A DNA stretch of 64,000 nt. Origin: UBA6168 sp041163745. GTDB lineage: Bacteria > Bacteroidota > Bacteroidia > Chitinophagales > Saprospiraceae. Shown here piece by piece: positions 17,140 through 26,500 of this stretch. Position numbers and translations under genes: made by a program. Below the pieces are notes generated by a model, which saw nothing but the letters and a program-made list of their open reading frames with translations, searched no databases and was not told the origin of the DNA. How positions within the stretch are numbered: position 1 is the stretch's first letter; each line of letters starts with the position of its first letter. The stretch covers positions 27,873 to 91,872 of the forward strand of contig JBEAQU010000068.1 in NCBI GenBank assembly GCA_041163745.1. The letters run 5' to 3'.

Positions 17140-18362
17140 ACTTCCCGTTCCATGGGCTGCCCTTTGCGCAGAATCCTAACGACGGTGGCATCCCCTTTTT
17201 TGAACAGGCTGAGGCCCTCCATATAGTCGTAGATGTTGCGGACTTCCTTGTCGCCGATACCGATGACGACATCACCCTTTTCCAATCCGCCCAGTTGGGC
17301 CGGCCGGCCGTCGAGTACGGCATCGATCCGCATCCCCTCACCGTCGAAGACATAATCCGGCATGACACCGAGGGTCACCTTGAAGCTGGCGGCCTGCTGG
17401 GTCGTGTCCTTTGTCTTGGTGAACGCAATTTTTCCGGAACCGTCGAGGGCTTCCACCAACCGGCCGATGTACAAGGACACATCGTACAAACCTTCGTAGT
17501 TGATCAGCTCGCTGTCGTCACTCGGCTTGTGATAATCGGCATGCTGGCCGGTGAAGAAATGGAGGACGGGGATATCCGCAAGGTAGAACGATGTATGGTC
17601 CGATGGCCCTACCCCGCTGTCGGAAGTCTTGGGCCGGATGCCGCCCACCTGTACCTTGCCGAGCGCTTCCTGCCAGACGGGAGAAGTACCTGTACCATTT
17701 ACGGCCAGCACCTTCTCTTCGTTCAGCCGACCGACCATGTCCATATTGAGCATATAATTGACCTGGCCGAGGTCGATGGTAGGCTGTTCCACGAATTTCT
17801 TGGAACCGAACAAGCCCAGTTCCTCCCCGGAGAATGCCAGGAACAGGTAGTTGTTGGATTTCGCGGCGGACTGCCTGAGGTATGCGGCAAGGAACAACAA
17901 GGCGGCGACCCCGCTGGCATTGTCGTCGGCGCCGTTGTGTACCGCCGGCCCTTCCGTATGCAGGGAAGCCCCGGGTAGCCCGAGCCCGAGATGGTCGTAA
18001 TGCGCACCAATCACAATTGTCTGTGGTGCGTCGTTGTCGATGAAACCAAGTACATTCCTGCCCGTTCGTGCTTCCCCCCCTTCCGCCGTGTGCGGGTTGG
18101 CCCCAAGTCGGAAATCAAAGGATTTGTACCAGTTTCCATCGGTACCGCCGGGTTCCACCCCGATCTGTCGCAGACGGCCTGCAATGTAGGCGGCGGCCAT
18201 TTCCTCTCCCTTGCGGCCCGTTTCCCGACCTTCCAGCAGATCCGATGCCAGGTAGACGACATCCACCTGCAGTTGCCGGAGCGCTTCCTCCCGAGCGTCC
18301 TGTGCCCGGAGCCCGGCACTGGCGGCGACCACCGCCATCCACATTAACACTGTCTTTTTCAT
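17130..18362 (-). CDS. Secreted M28 aminopeptidase with C-terminal PDZ domain
   Basis: A zinc aminopeptidase-like enzyme of 410 residues starting at ATG 18362 (MKKTVLMW), which opens a signal peptide ending near GLRAQ; the frame further upstream is not family-like. Both zinc sites of M28 are present: the His in GAHYDHLG, the bridging Asp in GADDNASG, the Glu pair in FSGEELG, the Asp in NMDMVGR and the last His in GQHADYHKPSDD. The final 90 residues form a PDZ-like domain (LGGLEKGDVVIGI), which may bind peptide tails or regulate access. It probably digests peptides in the periplasm. It is a single gene, convergent with the CapA-like gene. Confidence 0.92.
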   Translation of the reverse strand: MKKTVLMWMAVVAASAGLRAQDAREEALRQLQVDVVYLASDLLEGRETGRKGEEMAAAYIAGRLRQIGVEPGGTDGNWYKSFDFRLGANPHTAEGGEARTGRNVLGFIDNDAPQTIVIGAHYDHLGLGLPGASLHTEGPAVHNGADDNASGVAALLFLAAYLRQSAAKSNNYLFLAFSGEELGLFGSKKFVEQPTIDLGQVNYMLNMDMVGRLNEEKVLAVNGTGTSPVWQEALGKVQVGGIRPKTSDSGVGPSDHTSFYLADIPVLHFFTGQHADYHKPSDDSELINYEGLYDVSLYIGRLVEALDGSGKIAFTKTKDTTQQAASFKVTLGVMPDYVFDGEGMRIDAVLDGRPAQLGGLEKGDVVIGIGDKEVRNIYDYMEGLSLFKKGDATVVRILRKGQPMEREVQF

Positions 18363-18488
18363 GCTTTTGTATTTTGATGATGTTGGACTTGCAAAAACAG
18401 CTCTTCCGGTTTCCGACCGGCCCCTCCGGCAAATTTGCCAATGAATGGCCAAACCGTTTACCATGTTGCAATATTTCGCTTACATTTT

Positions 18489-18518
18489 TTTGTAAGAATC
18501 AGCAAATGATTATCTTTG
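18489..18518 (+). promoter_or_regulatory. Bacteroidota-type promoter of a small unknown transcript
   Basis: TTTG at 18489-18492 (the -33 element) and TATCTTTG at 18511-18518 (exact TAnnTTTG, the -7 element) are separated by 18 bases. A short inverted repeat CTTACA/TGTAAG (18479-18496) overlaps the -33 element and could be an operator. No annotated plus-strand gene follows before the terminator at 18626-18657, so it must drive a short transcript. Confidence 0.6.
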
Positions 18519-18530
18519 GCTTGTCTTAAA

Positions 18531-18620
18531 ATGTCCATGATTTGCGACCAATCCGCTCCGAAAGCTGAAGACGCACATCGCCGCAGCCGACGGAAGCCTC
18601 AAGATTATAGTGTTTCATAG
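18531..18620 (+). CDS. Possible 29-residue micropeptide
   Basis: ATG 18531 to TAG 18618-18620, inside a small unit with its own promoter and terminator. The start lies only about 13 bases past the -7 element, so the message would be nearly leaderless, and the stop lies six bases before the terminator hairpin. The product is polar with a basic patch (HRRSRRK) and no hydrophobic stretch. No family is recognised; the frame could be chance within a small RNA. Confidence 0.3.
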   Translation: MSMICDQSAPKAEDAHRRSRRKPQDYSVS

Positions 18621-18625
18621 TGTGA

Positions 18626-18657
18626 GGAGTAGCTGCTTCGGTGGTTGCTCCTTTTTT
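18626..18657 (+). terminator. Strong intrinsic terminator
   Basis: An 11-pair stem (some G-U pairs) joins GGAGTAGCTGC to GTGGTTGCTCC through a TTCG tetraloop closed by C-G, followed by six T. The T-run is on the plus strand, so it cannot serve either minus-strand neighbour. It ends the small unit that begins near 18524. Confidence 0.75.
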
Positions 18658-18685
18658 CTTGCCGCATCCGACTGCGGAAAGAGGT

Positions 18686-19660
18686 TCATCCTTTGCGCGC
18701 CAGCAAAGCCTCCGCAAATTGCCGCAGCATCTGGCGCTGCGCGGCGTCACCGGCTACCGAAGACAGCGCCTCCATTCCCTCCTGGAAATAGTCCATTTGC
18801 AGCGAACCCGCCGCCTGCTCGACTCCCAGGTCCTGGAATATCTGCCGGACCGCGGAGACTTTCTCCGTTTCATCGTACGGAGTGCCATCGTAATACCGAC
18901 GAAGACGGTCTGCCGTGGGTGCATCCGCCCGATCGAGCGCATACAGGTAAAGATAGGTTTTCTTGTTCTGCATGATGTCGCCTCCGGCCCGCTTTCCAAC
19001 CATGACCTGGTCTCCGAACGTATCCAACACATCGTCCTGCAACTGAAAGGCCATCCCTATCTTCTCCCCGAATGTATACAGGGCGGCGGCATCCTTGTCG
19101 GAAGCACCGCCCCGCAAGGCCCCGATCTGCAGGGCGGCGGCCAGCAAGACCGCCGTCTTCCGTCGGATCATCCCGAGATATTCCGGGATGGTGACATCCT
19201 TCCGGCCCTCGAAATCCATGTCGTACTGCTGCCCTTGACACACAGCCAGGGCCGTGTCATTGAAGATGCGCAGGACGTCCCACTGGCGTGCATGGGGTTC
19301 CTGCATCAGGTACTGGTATGCCAATATCAGCATCGCATCACCGGAAAGGATCCCATTGTTCAACCCATACCGGTAGTGAACCGTCGGCTTTCCCCGTCGC
19401 AGCGGCGCTTCGTCCATGATGTCATCATGAACCAGGGTGAAGTTGTGGAACACCTCCACCGCCATCGCGGCCGGCAGGGAAGGCCGGACATCCTCGGAGA
19501 ACAGGGAATGACCTGCCAGCACCATGGCCGGACGCAACCGCTTGCCACCAAGGGACAGGATGTATCCGATGGGTTCGTACAAGGTCAGGGGCTCCGAGCG
19601 AAAGGATTGCGACCCCATGTATTTTCCGAACAGGTCTTGTAATTGGTGCAAAGTTTGCAT
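18686..19660 (-). CDS. Short-chain polyprenyl diphosphate synthase
   Basis: Condenses allylic diphosphates with isopentenyl diphosphate in isoprenoid synthesis. The protein has 324 residues from ATG 19660 (MQTLHQLQDL). The first Asp-rich motif is DDIMD (79-83) with the downstream RRG, and the second is DDVLD (209-213) after FQLQ; GGKRLRP holds the diphosphate-binding Arg and Lys. The aromatic Phe74 five residues before the first motif suggests a C15-C20 product, though chain length cannot be fixed by eye. The family includes IspA, GGPP synthase and octaprenyl synthases. It stands alone, divergent from the response regulator across 220 bases. Confidence 0.93.
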   Translation of the reverse strand: MQTLHQLQDLFGKYMGSQSFRSEPLTLYEPIGYILSLGGKRLRPAMVLAGHSLFSEDVRPSLPAAMAVEVFHNFTLVHDDIMDEAPLRRGKPTVHYRYGLNNGILSGDAMLILAYQYLMQEPHARQWDVLRIFNDTALAVCQGQQYDMDFEGRKDVTIPEYLGMIRRKTAVLLAAALQIGALRGGASDKDAAALYTFGEKIGMAFQLQDDVLDTFGDQVMVGKRAGGDIMQNKKTYLYLYALDRADAPTADRLRRYYDGTPYDETEKVSAVRQIFQDLGVEQAAGSLQMDYFQEGMEALSSVAGDAAQRQMLRQFAEALLARKG

Positions 19661-19880
19661 GGTGTGCTGTTTTGTCCTTCTTCCCATTGCCGATCAGCCG
19701 AACAGACATTCACCTTCCACATCCGTACCGACAACCCGCGGAAATCCGGAGGCAAGCGTCCCTGCCCGGACTGTCGTCTCGGTATCGTGGCGTCCACTTT
19801 CGGGGGGTCGCCCGCCGCCGGAGCCCGACGCTCCCGAAACCCCGATGATTGTACCTTGACCAATCACCAATCGTCCGTCA

Positions 19881-20321
19881 ATGAGAAAATCCAGACCTGT
19901 AAACATTTTACTCGTTGAAGATAACCCCGGTGACATCCGTTTAGCCCAGGAAGCCTTCAAGGAAGTAAAAATAAAAATAAACCTCGAGGTGGCAACCGAT
20001 GGGGTCGAAGCCATCCAATACCTACGGAAAAACGCTCCGTTCGAGACTGTGCATACCCCCGACCTGATCATACTCGACCTCAACCTGCCCAGGAAAAACG
20101 GAAAGGAAGTCCTGGCGGAAATCAAGCGGGACGAAACGCTCCGCAGCATCCCGGTCGTTATTCTGACGACCTCCTTCGCAGAACAGGACATCAAGACCAG
20201 CTACTACCTGCATGTCAACTGCTACATCCGCAAACCGGTGGATTTCGACCTGTTCTTCCATGCCATTCGGAAGATCGAGGATTTCTGGCTCAACACCGTG
20301 GCTTTGCCTTCCATGGCCTGA
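19881..20321 (+). CDS. Single-domain response regulator (Rcp1-like)
   Basis: A 146-residue CheY-fold receiver with no output domain. The acidic pair is in VEDNPGD (Glu13, Asp14), the phosphorylated Asp66 in LIILDLNLP, the switch Thr in ILTTS, and the conserved Lys in IRKPVDF. The NPGDIRLAQEAF segment and the length are typical of Rcp1-type regulators, which pair with phytochrome-like and other soluble histidine kinases. No intact kinase is next to it. The 2.2 kb downstream holds broken receiver domains, so the gene may be the survivor of a larger signalling locus. Confidence 0.93.
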   Translation: MRKSRPVNILLVEDNPGDIRLAQEAFKEVKIKINLEVATDGVEAIQYLRKNAPFETVHTPDLIILDLNLPRKNGKEVLAEIKRDETLRSIPVVILTTSFAEQDIKTSYYLHVNCYIRKPVDFDLFFHAIRKIEDFWLNTVALPSMA

Positions 20322-20390
20322 AGTTTCCGTCGGAACGGGGCGCTACCGACTTCCCATGTCATGGACCGTCCGAACATCCAAACCTGACAG

Positions 20391-20790
20391 GTGAATCGCA
20401 ACCCAACCCTTCTGATCCTGTCGCTTGCGCAGGATGCGGGCGGCCATGCCAGGCTGACCGCGACCCGCCGGAACGGCAGGCTGCGCCTTGGGCTGCAGAT
20501 AGCCGAAAGCCTTGCCAAGGGAACCCGGCCGGCAGCCAAGCCGGCGGTCGATATCATCCTGTTGACGCTGTCGGACTGCCAGGGATTCCGCACATTGACA
20601 TACTTCCCGACCGGAGCCCGGCAGATTCCTGTGATTGTGCCGGGCGGGACTTCAGACGACATGCTCGGGGAATAGGCCTTTCGCATGGGCGCACAGGACA
20701 TCCTGGTCAAACATGTGCCGGACGGCGCCCCGCAGTGACGTCTAATCCGGTACGCCCTCCTGCGTTCGGCCGGCATGTACCGGCTGGAGA
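20391..20790 (+). pseudogene. Decayed response-regulator receiver domain
   Basis: One frame reads as a receiver domain of the PAS-kinase-associated type: LLILSLAQDAGG, then VDIILLTLSDCQGFRTL, then IPVIVPGGTSDDMLGE. It runs into TAG at 20673-20675, continues as AFRMGAQDILVKHVPDGA to TGA at 20736-20738, and goes on with RLIRYALLRSAG. Intact relatives read DLVLLDLSLPD, GAQDYLVK and RYALER at these places. The phospho-acceptor Asp is Thr here, and there are two in-frame stops, so the gene is dead. It follows the intact Rcp1-like regulator. What followed the receiver (normally PAS and kinase domains) is not visible. Confidence 0.7.
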
Positions 20791-21164
20791 AGTCCTTCCA
20801 TACATTGGAATGGGAAACGAGCCTGGTTGGCGGAGTGATGCGCTGGCCTGCTCAAATCTTCGCTTACGCGAATGGCACAATGGTGCCACTGCGGTTTCCC
20901 GGTCCACTTTCCTGTAAATGGTGCACCCGGTGTAAAGGCAGGCCCCGTATCATGATTTATTCGATAAAACAGCGGCGGGGCCATACCTCGCGAAACAAAC
21001 CCACTTGATCCGGATGGCAGGCTTCCGCCACCAACTGGTCAGCATGCGGGCTGCCTTGCACATGCCGGAAGACAGCGCCCTCTTCCCTGGTCGGCAGCTT
21101 GCAGCCTACCGCTCCTTTGGCCGATCCGCTGACGGAGACCGCCCTTGGGAACCGAGGTCCGCTG

Positions 21165-21531
21165 GGGAACAACCCAAATGGTCGGCTCCGCTATCATCCG
21201 AGGGGATGCACGATTTCGCTGCCCTGGCGGCCATTTGACTGTCCCACCGTATCCCGGTGTTGCCGGGATACGAATTTTGGAGACTTGAGGTGAATGACCG
21301 GGATTTTTTTTATTATTTGATTGGTATAATCTTGTGTACTTTTTTTTCATGACAGGGATTATGCTCCCCGGTCAAAGCGAAAGGGATCCGGCCGGTCGGG
21401 TGATGCCATGGAAAGGAGTATGCTGCAATCCTCATCCATGCGCTGTCTGAGGTTGGGCGCCCGTCCGCTAGCGCGACCCGCCGGATTGGCCGCTCCGCCT
21501 TCCGACCGCAGGTTCCGGGTGCAAATCCCGA
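21165..21531 (+). repeat. Dispersed MITE-like repeat, copy B (degenerate)
   Basis: The left part (AACCCAAATGGTCGGCTCCG, then ATCCGAG and GATGCACGAT) aligns with copy E, and the middle (GAATTTTGGAG, GGGATTTTTTTTATTATTTG, GGGATTATGCTCCCCGG) aligns with copies A and C. A perfect 9-base hairpin GTATCCCGG/CCGGGATAC (21249-21271) lies just before GAATTTT. The right terminal repeat is barely recognisable, so the right border is approximate. It sits within the decayed 20.3-22.5 kb region. Confidence 0.5.
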
Positions 21532-22239
21532 TGACATCCCCCCCCCTGCTCAACCTGCTTGTCCTAATGAAGATGGAGCAGCAGCGGCCGGGCCGCGCCC
21601 TGCCATCCCCAGTTTTCCCAGGTTATCGTAGGACTTTCCCTGGGACGCCACCACTTGCTCAATTTCTATCAACCGAACCGGTCGAAGACGGACGCGGATG
21701 CAGATTAAGTCTTCGGGTTGTCTGCCTTTTGGTTGCCATCGTCGCTCTTGTCCGAATCCCACGGCTGCCGACGGCCTGTCACCGGACATCCGACCAGGGG
21801 AAGACCTGTCTGAACAGGCCATCGGAGACCCGCTACGGCTGAAGCAATGGCGCCAGGTCCGTCCTCGGGAATTTCATCCAATACAGCGCGACACCTTCCG
21901 GCGGATGTCCCAGCCAATGAAGAGGAACCGACCGGCCGTCAGCCTGTTCGAGCTGTCGGTGGAGTTCGGGCGAACGGCCGGCATTCCCGCCACGGTCCTG
22001 CAGGCCTTGACGGTGACCATGCCGCACCCTTCTTCGGGCTGCCGACCGGCAAGCCCTCCCCTTCGGAAGTCTTTAAGCACCTGGAAAAAAACGGCAGGGA
22101 GGGATAAGCGTCAGCCGGGCCGCCGACGGCCGTGTCCGGCGCTGTTCGTCCGCCTCCCCTTGCAGCAGATACCGACCCCGGGGATGCTCAAAGGCGATAC
22201 ACCGTCTCACCGCCGCACCTTCCACCATTTTCTCAATCA
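21532..22239. other. Noncoding or decayed stretch, no gene recognised
   Basis: About 700 bases between the degenerate repeat and the second receiver remnant. Open frames exist on both strands because of high GC, but none shows a family motif, and several shift frame without a consistent product. It probably holds the ruined body of the signalling gene whose receiver is seen at 22240-22437. The flanking 20791-21164 is equally featureless. Confidence 0.4.
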
Positions 22240-22437
22240 ACTGGCTACCATCAAGGTGCCGAAGACCCGGACGGATCTTGTAACGATGGACATAGTGGAA
22301 AACGATGTTGTGACAATGGAAAAAGCGATGGCATTCAGATACGACCTTGTCCTGATGGATCTGCAGCTACCCGTGACGTACGGCCTCGGGACTGCCAGCA
22401 GGACCCGCCTGAACAATCAGGTCCCGATCATCTCCCC
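22240..22437 (+). pseudogene. Remnant of a hybrid-kinase receiver domain
   Basis: A short fragment reads LNQLATIKVPK, IVENDVVTMEKAMAFRYD, LVLMDLQLPV, then a weaker GLGTASRTRL and QVPIIS. This matches, in order, the NQxVA...VENG.EAVEKA.....YDLVLMDLQMPVMDGLEATRRIR...PIIALTA pattern of receivers at the C-terminus of hybrid histidine kinases. The phospho-Asp codon survives (22358-22360), but the MDG turn, the Lys region and all kinase domains are lost. The surrounding frame continues in both directions without domain content, so I regard it as a pseudogene fragment. Confidence 0.6.
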
Positions 22438-22533
22438 CCGGAGGGCGTGCACATCCGAGCGCGGGAAGAGGACCGCCCCTGGCCTGCAACGGCCGTGCCC
22501 CGCGTGTACCATCATGAAGATACTGGTTGAAGC

Positions 22534-23526
22534 CTATCGGACCTTCGAGACCCAATCGATGGTGCGGTCGAGTCCCTCGGCCAAGGGCAGCGGGCGGTAG
22601 CCCAACTCCGTCCTGGCTTTTTCGATGGACAATTCCCAGTGGTAGAGATATTTCCGGACCCAAGGCGGGGTTAGCAGCGGCGGGGTGCCGGTCAGCCGGG
22701 CCCATGCTTCCATCCCATGGGCGGCCAACAAAATCAGGGGGACCGGCAAGCGGACCATGGAAATCCGGCAGCCGCTGACATCGGACAGCAGGTCGAAGAA
22801 CGCGTTGAAGCTGACATTCTCGCCTCCGAGGATATACCGTTCCCCGTTGCGTCCCGCTTCCATGGCCAACAGATGCCCGCGCACAACATCATCGATGAAC
22901 ACATAATTTCCGATGCTCCGACCGCTCCCCGGGATGGTGCGGAAGCGTCCTTGCAGGAAAAACCGGATCATCCGGGTGACGCCGTTGCTTTCGCTGAGTT
23001 CACCGGGACCGAAGACACGGGAAGGACAGACGGTCACCACCTCCATTCCGGCTTTGGCCATATCCGCTGCCAAGTTCTCCGCTTCCGATTTGGAGCGGTC
23101 GTAATCCGTAAAATAGGGTACGGACCGGGGTGTTTGTTCATCGGTAGGCTGCCCCGGTATGGTGGAAGGGTTGATGACACCGGCCGTGGAGGTGAAGACG
23201 ACCCGCCGGACAGCGGCGGCCCGGGCGGCATGGAAGACATGTTTCGCCCCTTGCACGTTGAATCGGAAATAGGTATCCGCATGCCGGGCCCAAGGTTTCG
23301 CATAGGCCGCCACATGGAACACCCCGTCGCATCCGCGCATGGGCAGGCGGAGGGATTCCGGATGGAGGATGTCACCCTGAAACAACCGGACACCTTCGAC
23401 TGTCTGCAGCGGCGTCGCACGCGAAGGATTCCGGTACAGGGCCCGCACTTCATGACCTTCGTCGGCCAAGGCCTTGCAGAGCGCACCGCCGATGAATCCG
23501 GTGGCACCCGTCACCAGGTACTTCAT
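22534..23526 (-). CDS. NAD(P)-dependent epimerase/reductase (extended SDR)
   Basis: A 330-residue Rossmann enzyme from ATG 23526 (MKYLVTGATGFIGG, carrying GxxGxxG at the N-terminus). Further SDR landmarks are the Asp in QGDILHPE, the HVAAYAKPW segment, the active-site region STAGV and the YDRSKSEAE motif, which supplies Tyr and Lys (YxxxK). PSRVFGPGE and NYVFIDDVVRGH are typical of the dihydroflavonol-reductase and nucleotide-sugar epimerase group. The substrate is unknown. It ends next to the decayed region and starts 60 bases from the stop of the T9SS protease gene on the same strand. Confidence 0.9.
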   Translation of the reverse strand: MKYLVTGATGFIGGALCKALADEGHEVRALYRNPSRATPLQTVEGVRLFQGDILHPESLRLPMRGCDGVFHVAAYAKPWARHADTYFRFNVQGAKHVFHAARAAAVRRVVFTSTAGVINPSTIPGQPTDEQTPRSVPYFTDYDRSKSEAENLAADMAKAGMEVVTVCPSRVFGPGELSESNGVTRMIRFFLQGRFRTIPGSGRSIGNYVFIDDVVRGHLLAMEAGRNGERYILGGENVSFNAFFDLLSDVSGCRISMVRLPVPLILLAAHGMEAWARLTGTPPLLTPPWVRKYLYHWELSIEKARTELGYRPLPLAEGLDRTIDWVSKVR

Positions 23527-23586
23527 GCCTTTGTTGTTTTTCCCGTTTCCCCACCGGCTGCCGCCGTCGGAGGGACACAACCGGGG

Positions 23587-26500
23587 TCAGAAGGACTGTT
23601 TAAGCAGCAGTTTGCCGGTACGGACCTGGTGGCCGCTTTGCAACCGGACGAGATACAAGCCTGTGGCCAAGTCTTCCGGAAGGAACGGCCATTGGGACGC
23701 CGTTGCCGGTACGAGCACCTGACGGAGCCGCCTTCCCTGGAGATCGGAAACGGTCAGGATGCCTTCCGTCGGCAAGGGTTCACCCCAGCTGAGCGTCACA
23801 GCGCCGGCCGTCGGGTTGGGATATACGGTCAGGGGCCGGGGCACGCCAGGGTTGTTGGTCGACGAAGGGGCTGCGTTGGGATCCATCCGGATGTGGAAGC
23901 GAGGCGTCCCGAAATAGCCGCCGTTCCCATCGCTGACGCCGAAGGTAAAGTAGTCGGCCGGTGCAGCGGGATCGGTGTTGGCGTATTGCAAGGAGCTGGA
24001 GTAGACATCCAGCATCGTGAACTGCCCGCCGGTACCGAGCGGTTGCCCGTTGAGCAGCAAGGTTCCCGCCTGGGTGTTGGTAACGACGGTGAACGTCAGT
24101 TCCGACGGCAGGTTGTCCTCATCCTCCACCACCAGGTGGTCCTTGTAAATCAGGCGGGTGTCTCCCGGAGGGACCGCCAGCGTATCGTTCTTCACCAAAT
24201 AGGGATCCTTCGGCAGCAGGGATGCGCAATACTCCAGGGCCCAGCCGTTGAAGGCACCGCCGCTGCCAAGGGTATTGACAATGGCGACGACCAGCGTCCA
24301 GGTCCCCTCGACATTTCCGCCGTTGAAGGCCGCCAGTTCCTGCTGGGGCCGGTACTGCAAGCCGGTATTGGGTGGGCAGGGGATACTCGTCAAGGGGGAT
24401 TGGTCATCGAATCCCAGGTTGAAAGCGGAGCTGTTGCAAGGCGGGGACGACAACAGCGTGACGGAATCGCCGGCTGGGTTCTTCAACCGGAACGCCATAT
24501 CCCCCACCGCGTCATGGCTCCCTTTGATGTTGCGGACGTTGATATCGGATATGATACCGCTTTCCTGGATGTCGATCTTATCCTGCAGATAAGGCAAACC
24601 TGCGGAAGAGATCTGCCAGACCGTATCCGGACGGACGATGGTCCGGCAGGTTTGTGCGATGGTATGGAAGGAGGCGGGATCCTGGAAAACCCCTTGGGTA
24701 CAGCTGTTGGAAGCCCGGAGGCGCCAGTAGTAGACGGTATTGTCGGAAAGGGTCAGCGCCGGTGTGTAATCCGCCGAGACGATGCCGTATGCCTCGTCCA
24801 CGATGTCGGAGAACCCGGGGTCCGTCGCGATTTGAATGTCATACAGCGTGGCATTGGGCAGGTCGGTCCAGGAGAAATCCGGAAGGCCGGACAGGCCGGA
24901 GGCGCCATCGGCCGGACTGAGTGGGGCAAGGGCGGAGAAATCGCTGCTGATGAAGAACAGGCTGGCCTGACGTGTAGCCGGGGACGCGTCGGCAGCTTCC
25001 GCAAGGATCTGGACATCGAACACCCCATGGTCCGTGACCTGGTCGGTCAGGATGGTCAGCGTGGTCGTACTGCCTGGAAGAACCGGATTTTCAGAGAAGG
25101 AGGCGGTGGCGCCGGCGGGCAGCCCGGTGACCGAGAAGGTGACCGGGTTGGAGAATCCCAGGAGGGAATCCGTCTGCAGGGTGATGACGAAGGGTTCCGG
25201 CGTACATACCGATCCTTCTTCGGGGCTGCTGAGCAGCGAGAAGCCTGGTTGGGCGGGTGGCAGGATGGTGAAGTCCTGGTTGGAGATGTCGAAGAAGATG
25301 TTGTCGGCGGCCTCGACCCGGATGCGGGCCATGGTCCCGGGGGTATTGGGAACGACGACGAAAGCGCTGCCGTCGTTGGGGGTTTGGGAAAGCAGGGTCA
25401 GCGGGTAGGTGAACCCTCCGTCCAGGGAGAGCCGGATGTTGACGGATTGGCAGTTGACAGGGGCCTGGTCTGTTTGGGCGACGTCCCAGGTCACCTCCAC
25501 ATATTGTCCGACCTCCCATTGTATACCGGCGGCATCGGGCTGGGTGACGACGAAGGGGCCGGCCTGGCTCGAGGCGTTGAACTGGATCTCTTGAAAATCG
25601 TAGCCGCCGCCGGCCGGATGGTTGTCGCGGGCGGTGAAGCGGAAGGTGAGGACCCTCGACAAGGAGGGCAGCAACTCCTGGGGATCGTTCGTATTGGCGA
25701 CGATGGTGGCCATCCGCGGGAACACCCGCAAGGGAGAACCGGAGGGTGGGAAGGAACGGAACAAGGGAGCGGTACCTGCGGTGGAGCCCAGCACCACCGG
25801 CGGGCCGAGGTCGTATTGTTCCCAGCTGTACGAAAGGTCGTCGCCGTCCATGTCCGTTGCGGAGCCCGTCAGTTCGAAAGGGGTCCCGATCGGGATGCTG
25901 AAACCGCCTGGGATCGGTATGACGGCGTCAGGGTCGTGGTTTCCGGTGGAAACGATGGTGGCACAAGTGCCTCCGGTATTAAGGTTCCGGCTGAAGGCCC
26001 GGATGCGTTCCATCGAGTTGATATGGAAATAAGGGTCGCTGGTGGCCTGCAGGTGGTTGGGGCCGCAGACGCCGTTGCCGTTGTAGCTCATGATGGAGCT
26101 TCCGCTGCCCGGTTCGTAGGCGGTGGCCGGCGTCTCGTTCTCATCGTCGCATTTGTTGAAAGTATGGGTGGCGTTGAACTGGTGTCCGACCTCATGACCG
26201 ACGATCAGGTAGAAAAGGTTGCCCATGTAGGGGCCGAACCGGCAGGAGGCTCCGCGGGACTTGTGTCCGCTGTCCAGTCCGCCGGAACAAACGGATGCCA
26301 ACGCGGCAAGCCCGCCGCCGTTGGTACCGAACACATGGCCGATGTCATATCCGTTGTTGGTGTAGGCGGCGTTCAGCACATCGAGGTTCTGCTGGAGCAT
26401 GTTCTGGGTGTTGCCGTTGGTGTAGGGATCCGTACCGGCATTGAAGAAGAAGGTCTCGGTCGTATTGTCTATCAGCACCAACCGGATGCCGCCGTCGCGT

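Larger units (their letters stand above)
18524..18657 (+). ncRNA. Candidate small transcript (small RNA or micropeptide mRNA)
   Basis: A consensus promoter and a strong intrinsic terminator on the same strand bracket about 130 bases lying between the M28 and polyprenyl synthase genes, both of which are on the other strand. The start is estimated from the distance to the -7 element. The only frame in it is a 29-codon one (18531-18620), so the product is either a small RNA or a micropeptide message. I recognise no known RNA family. Confidence 0.5.

Noticed and set aside
21405..21553. A possible tRNA or small RNA in this GC-rich stretch (GGTTCCGGGTGCAAATCCC looked like a T-arm)
   Set aside because: No acceptor stem, anticodon arm or CCA end can be folded around it; it belongs to the degenerate repeat copy B.
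21550..21822. A minus-strand frame with a faint LytTR-like phrase
   Set aside because: Similarity is limited to a few residues and the frame lacks the rest of the domain and any partner receiver.
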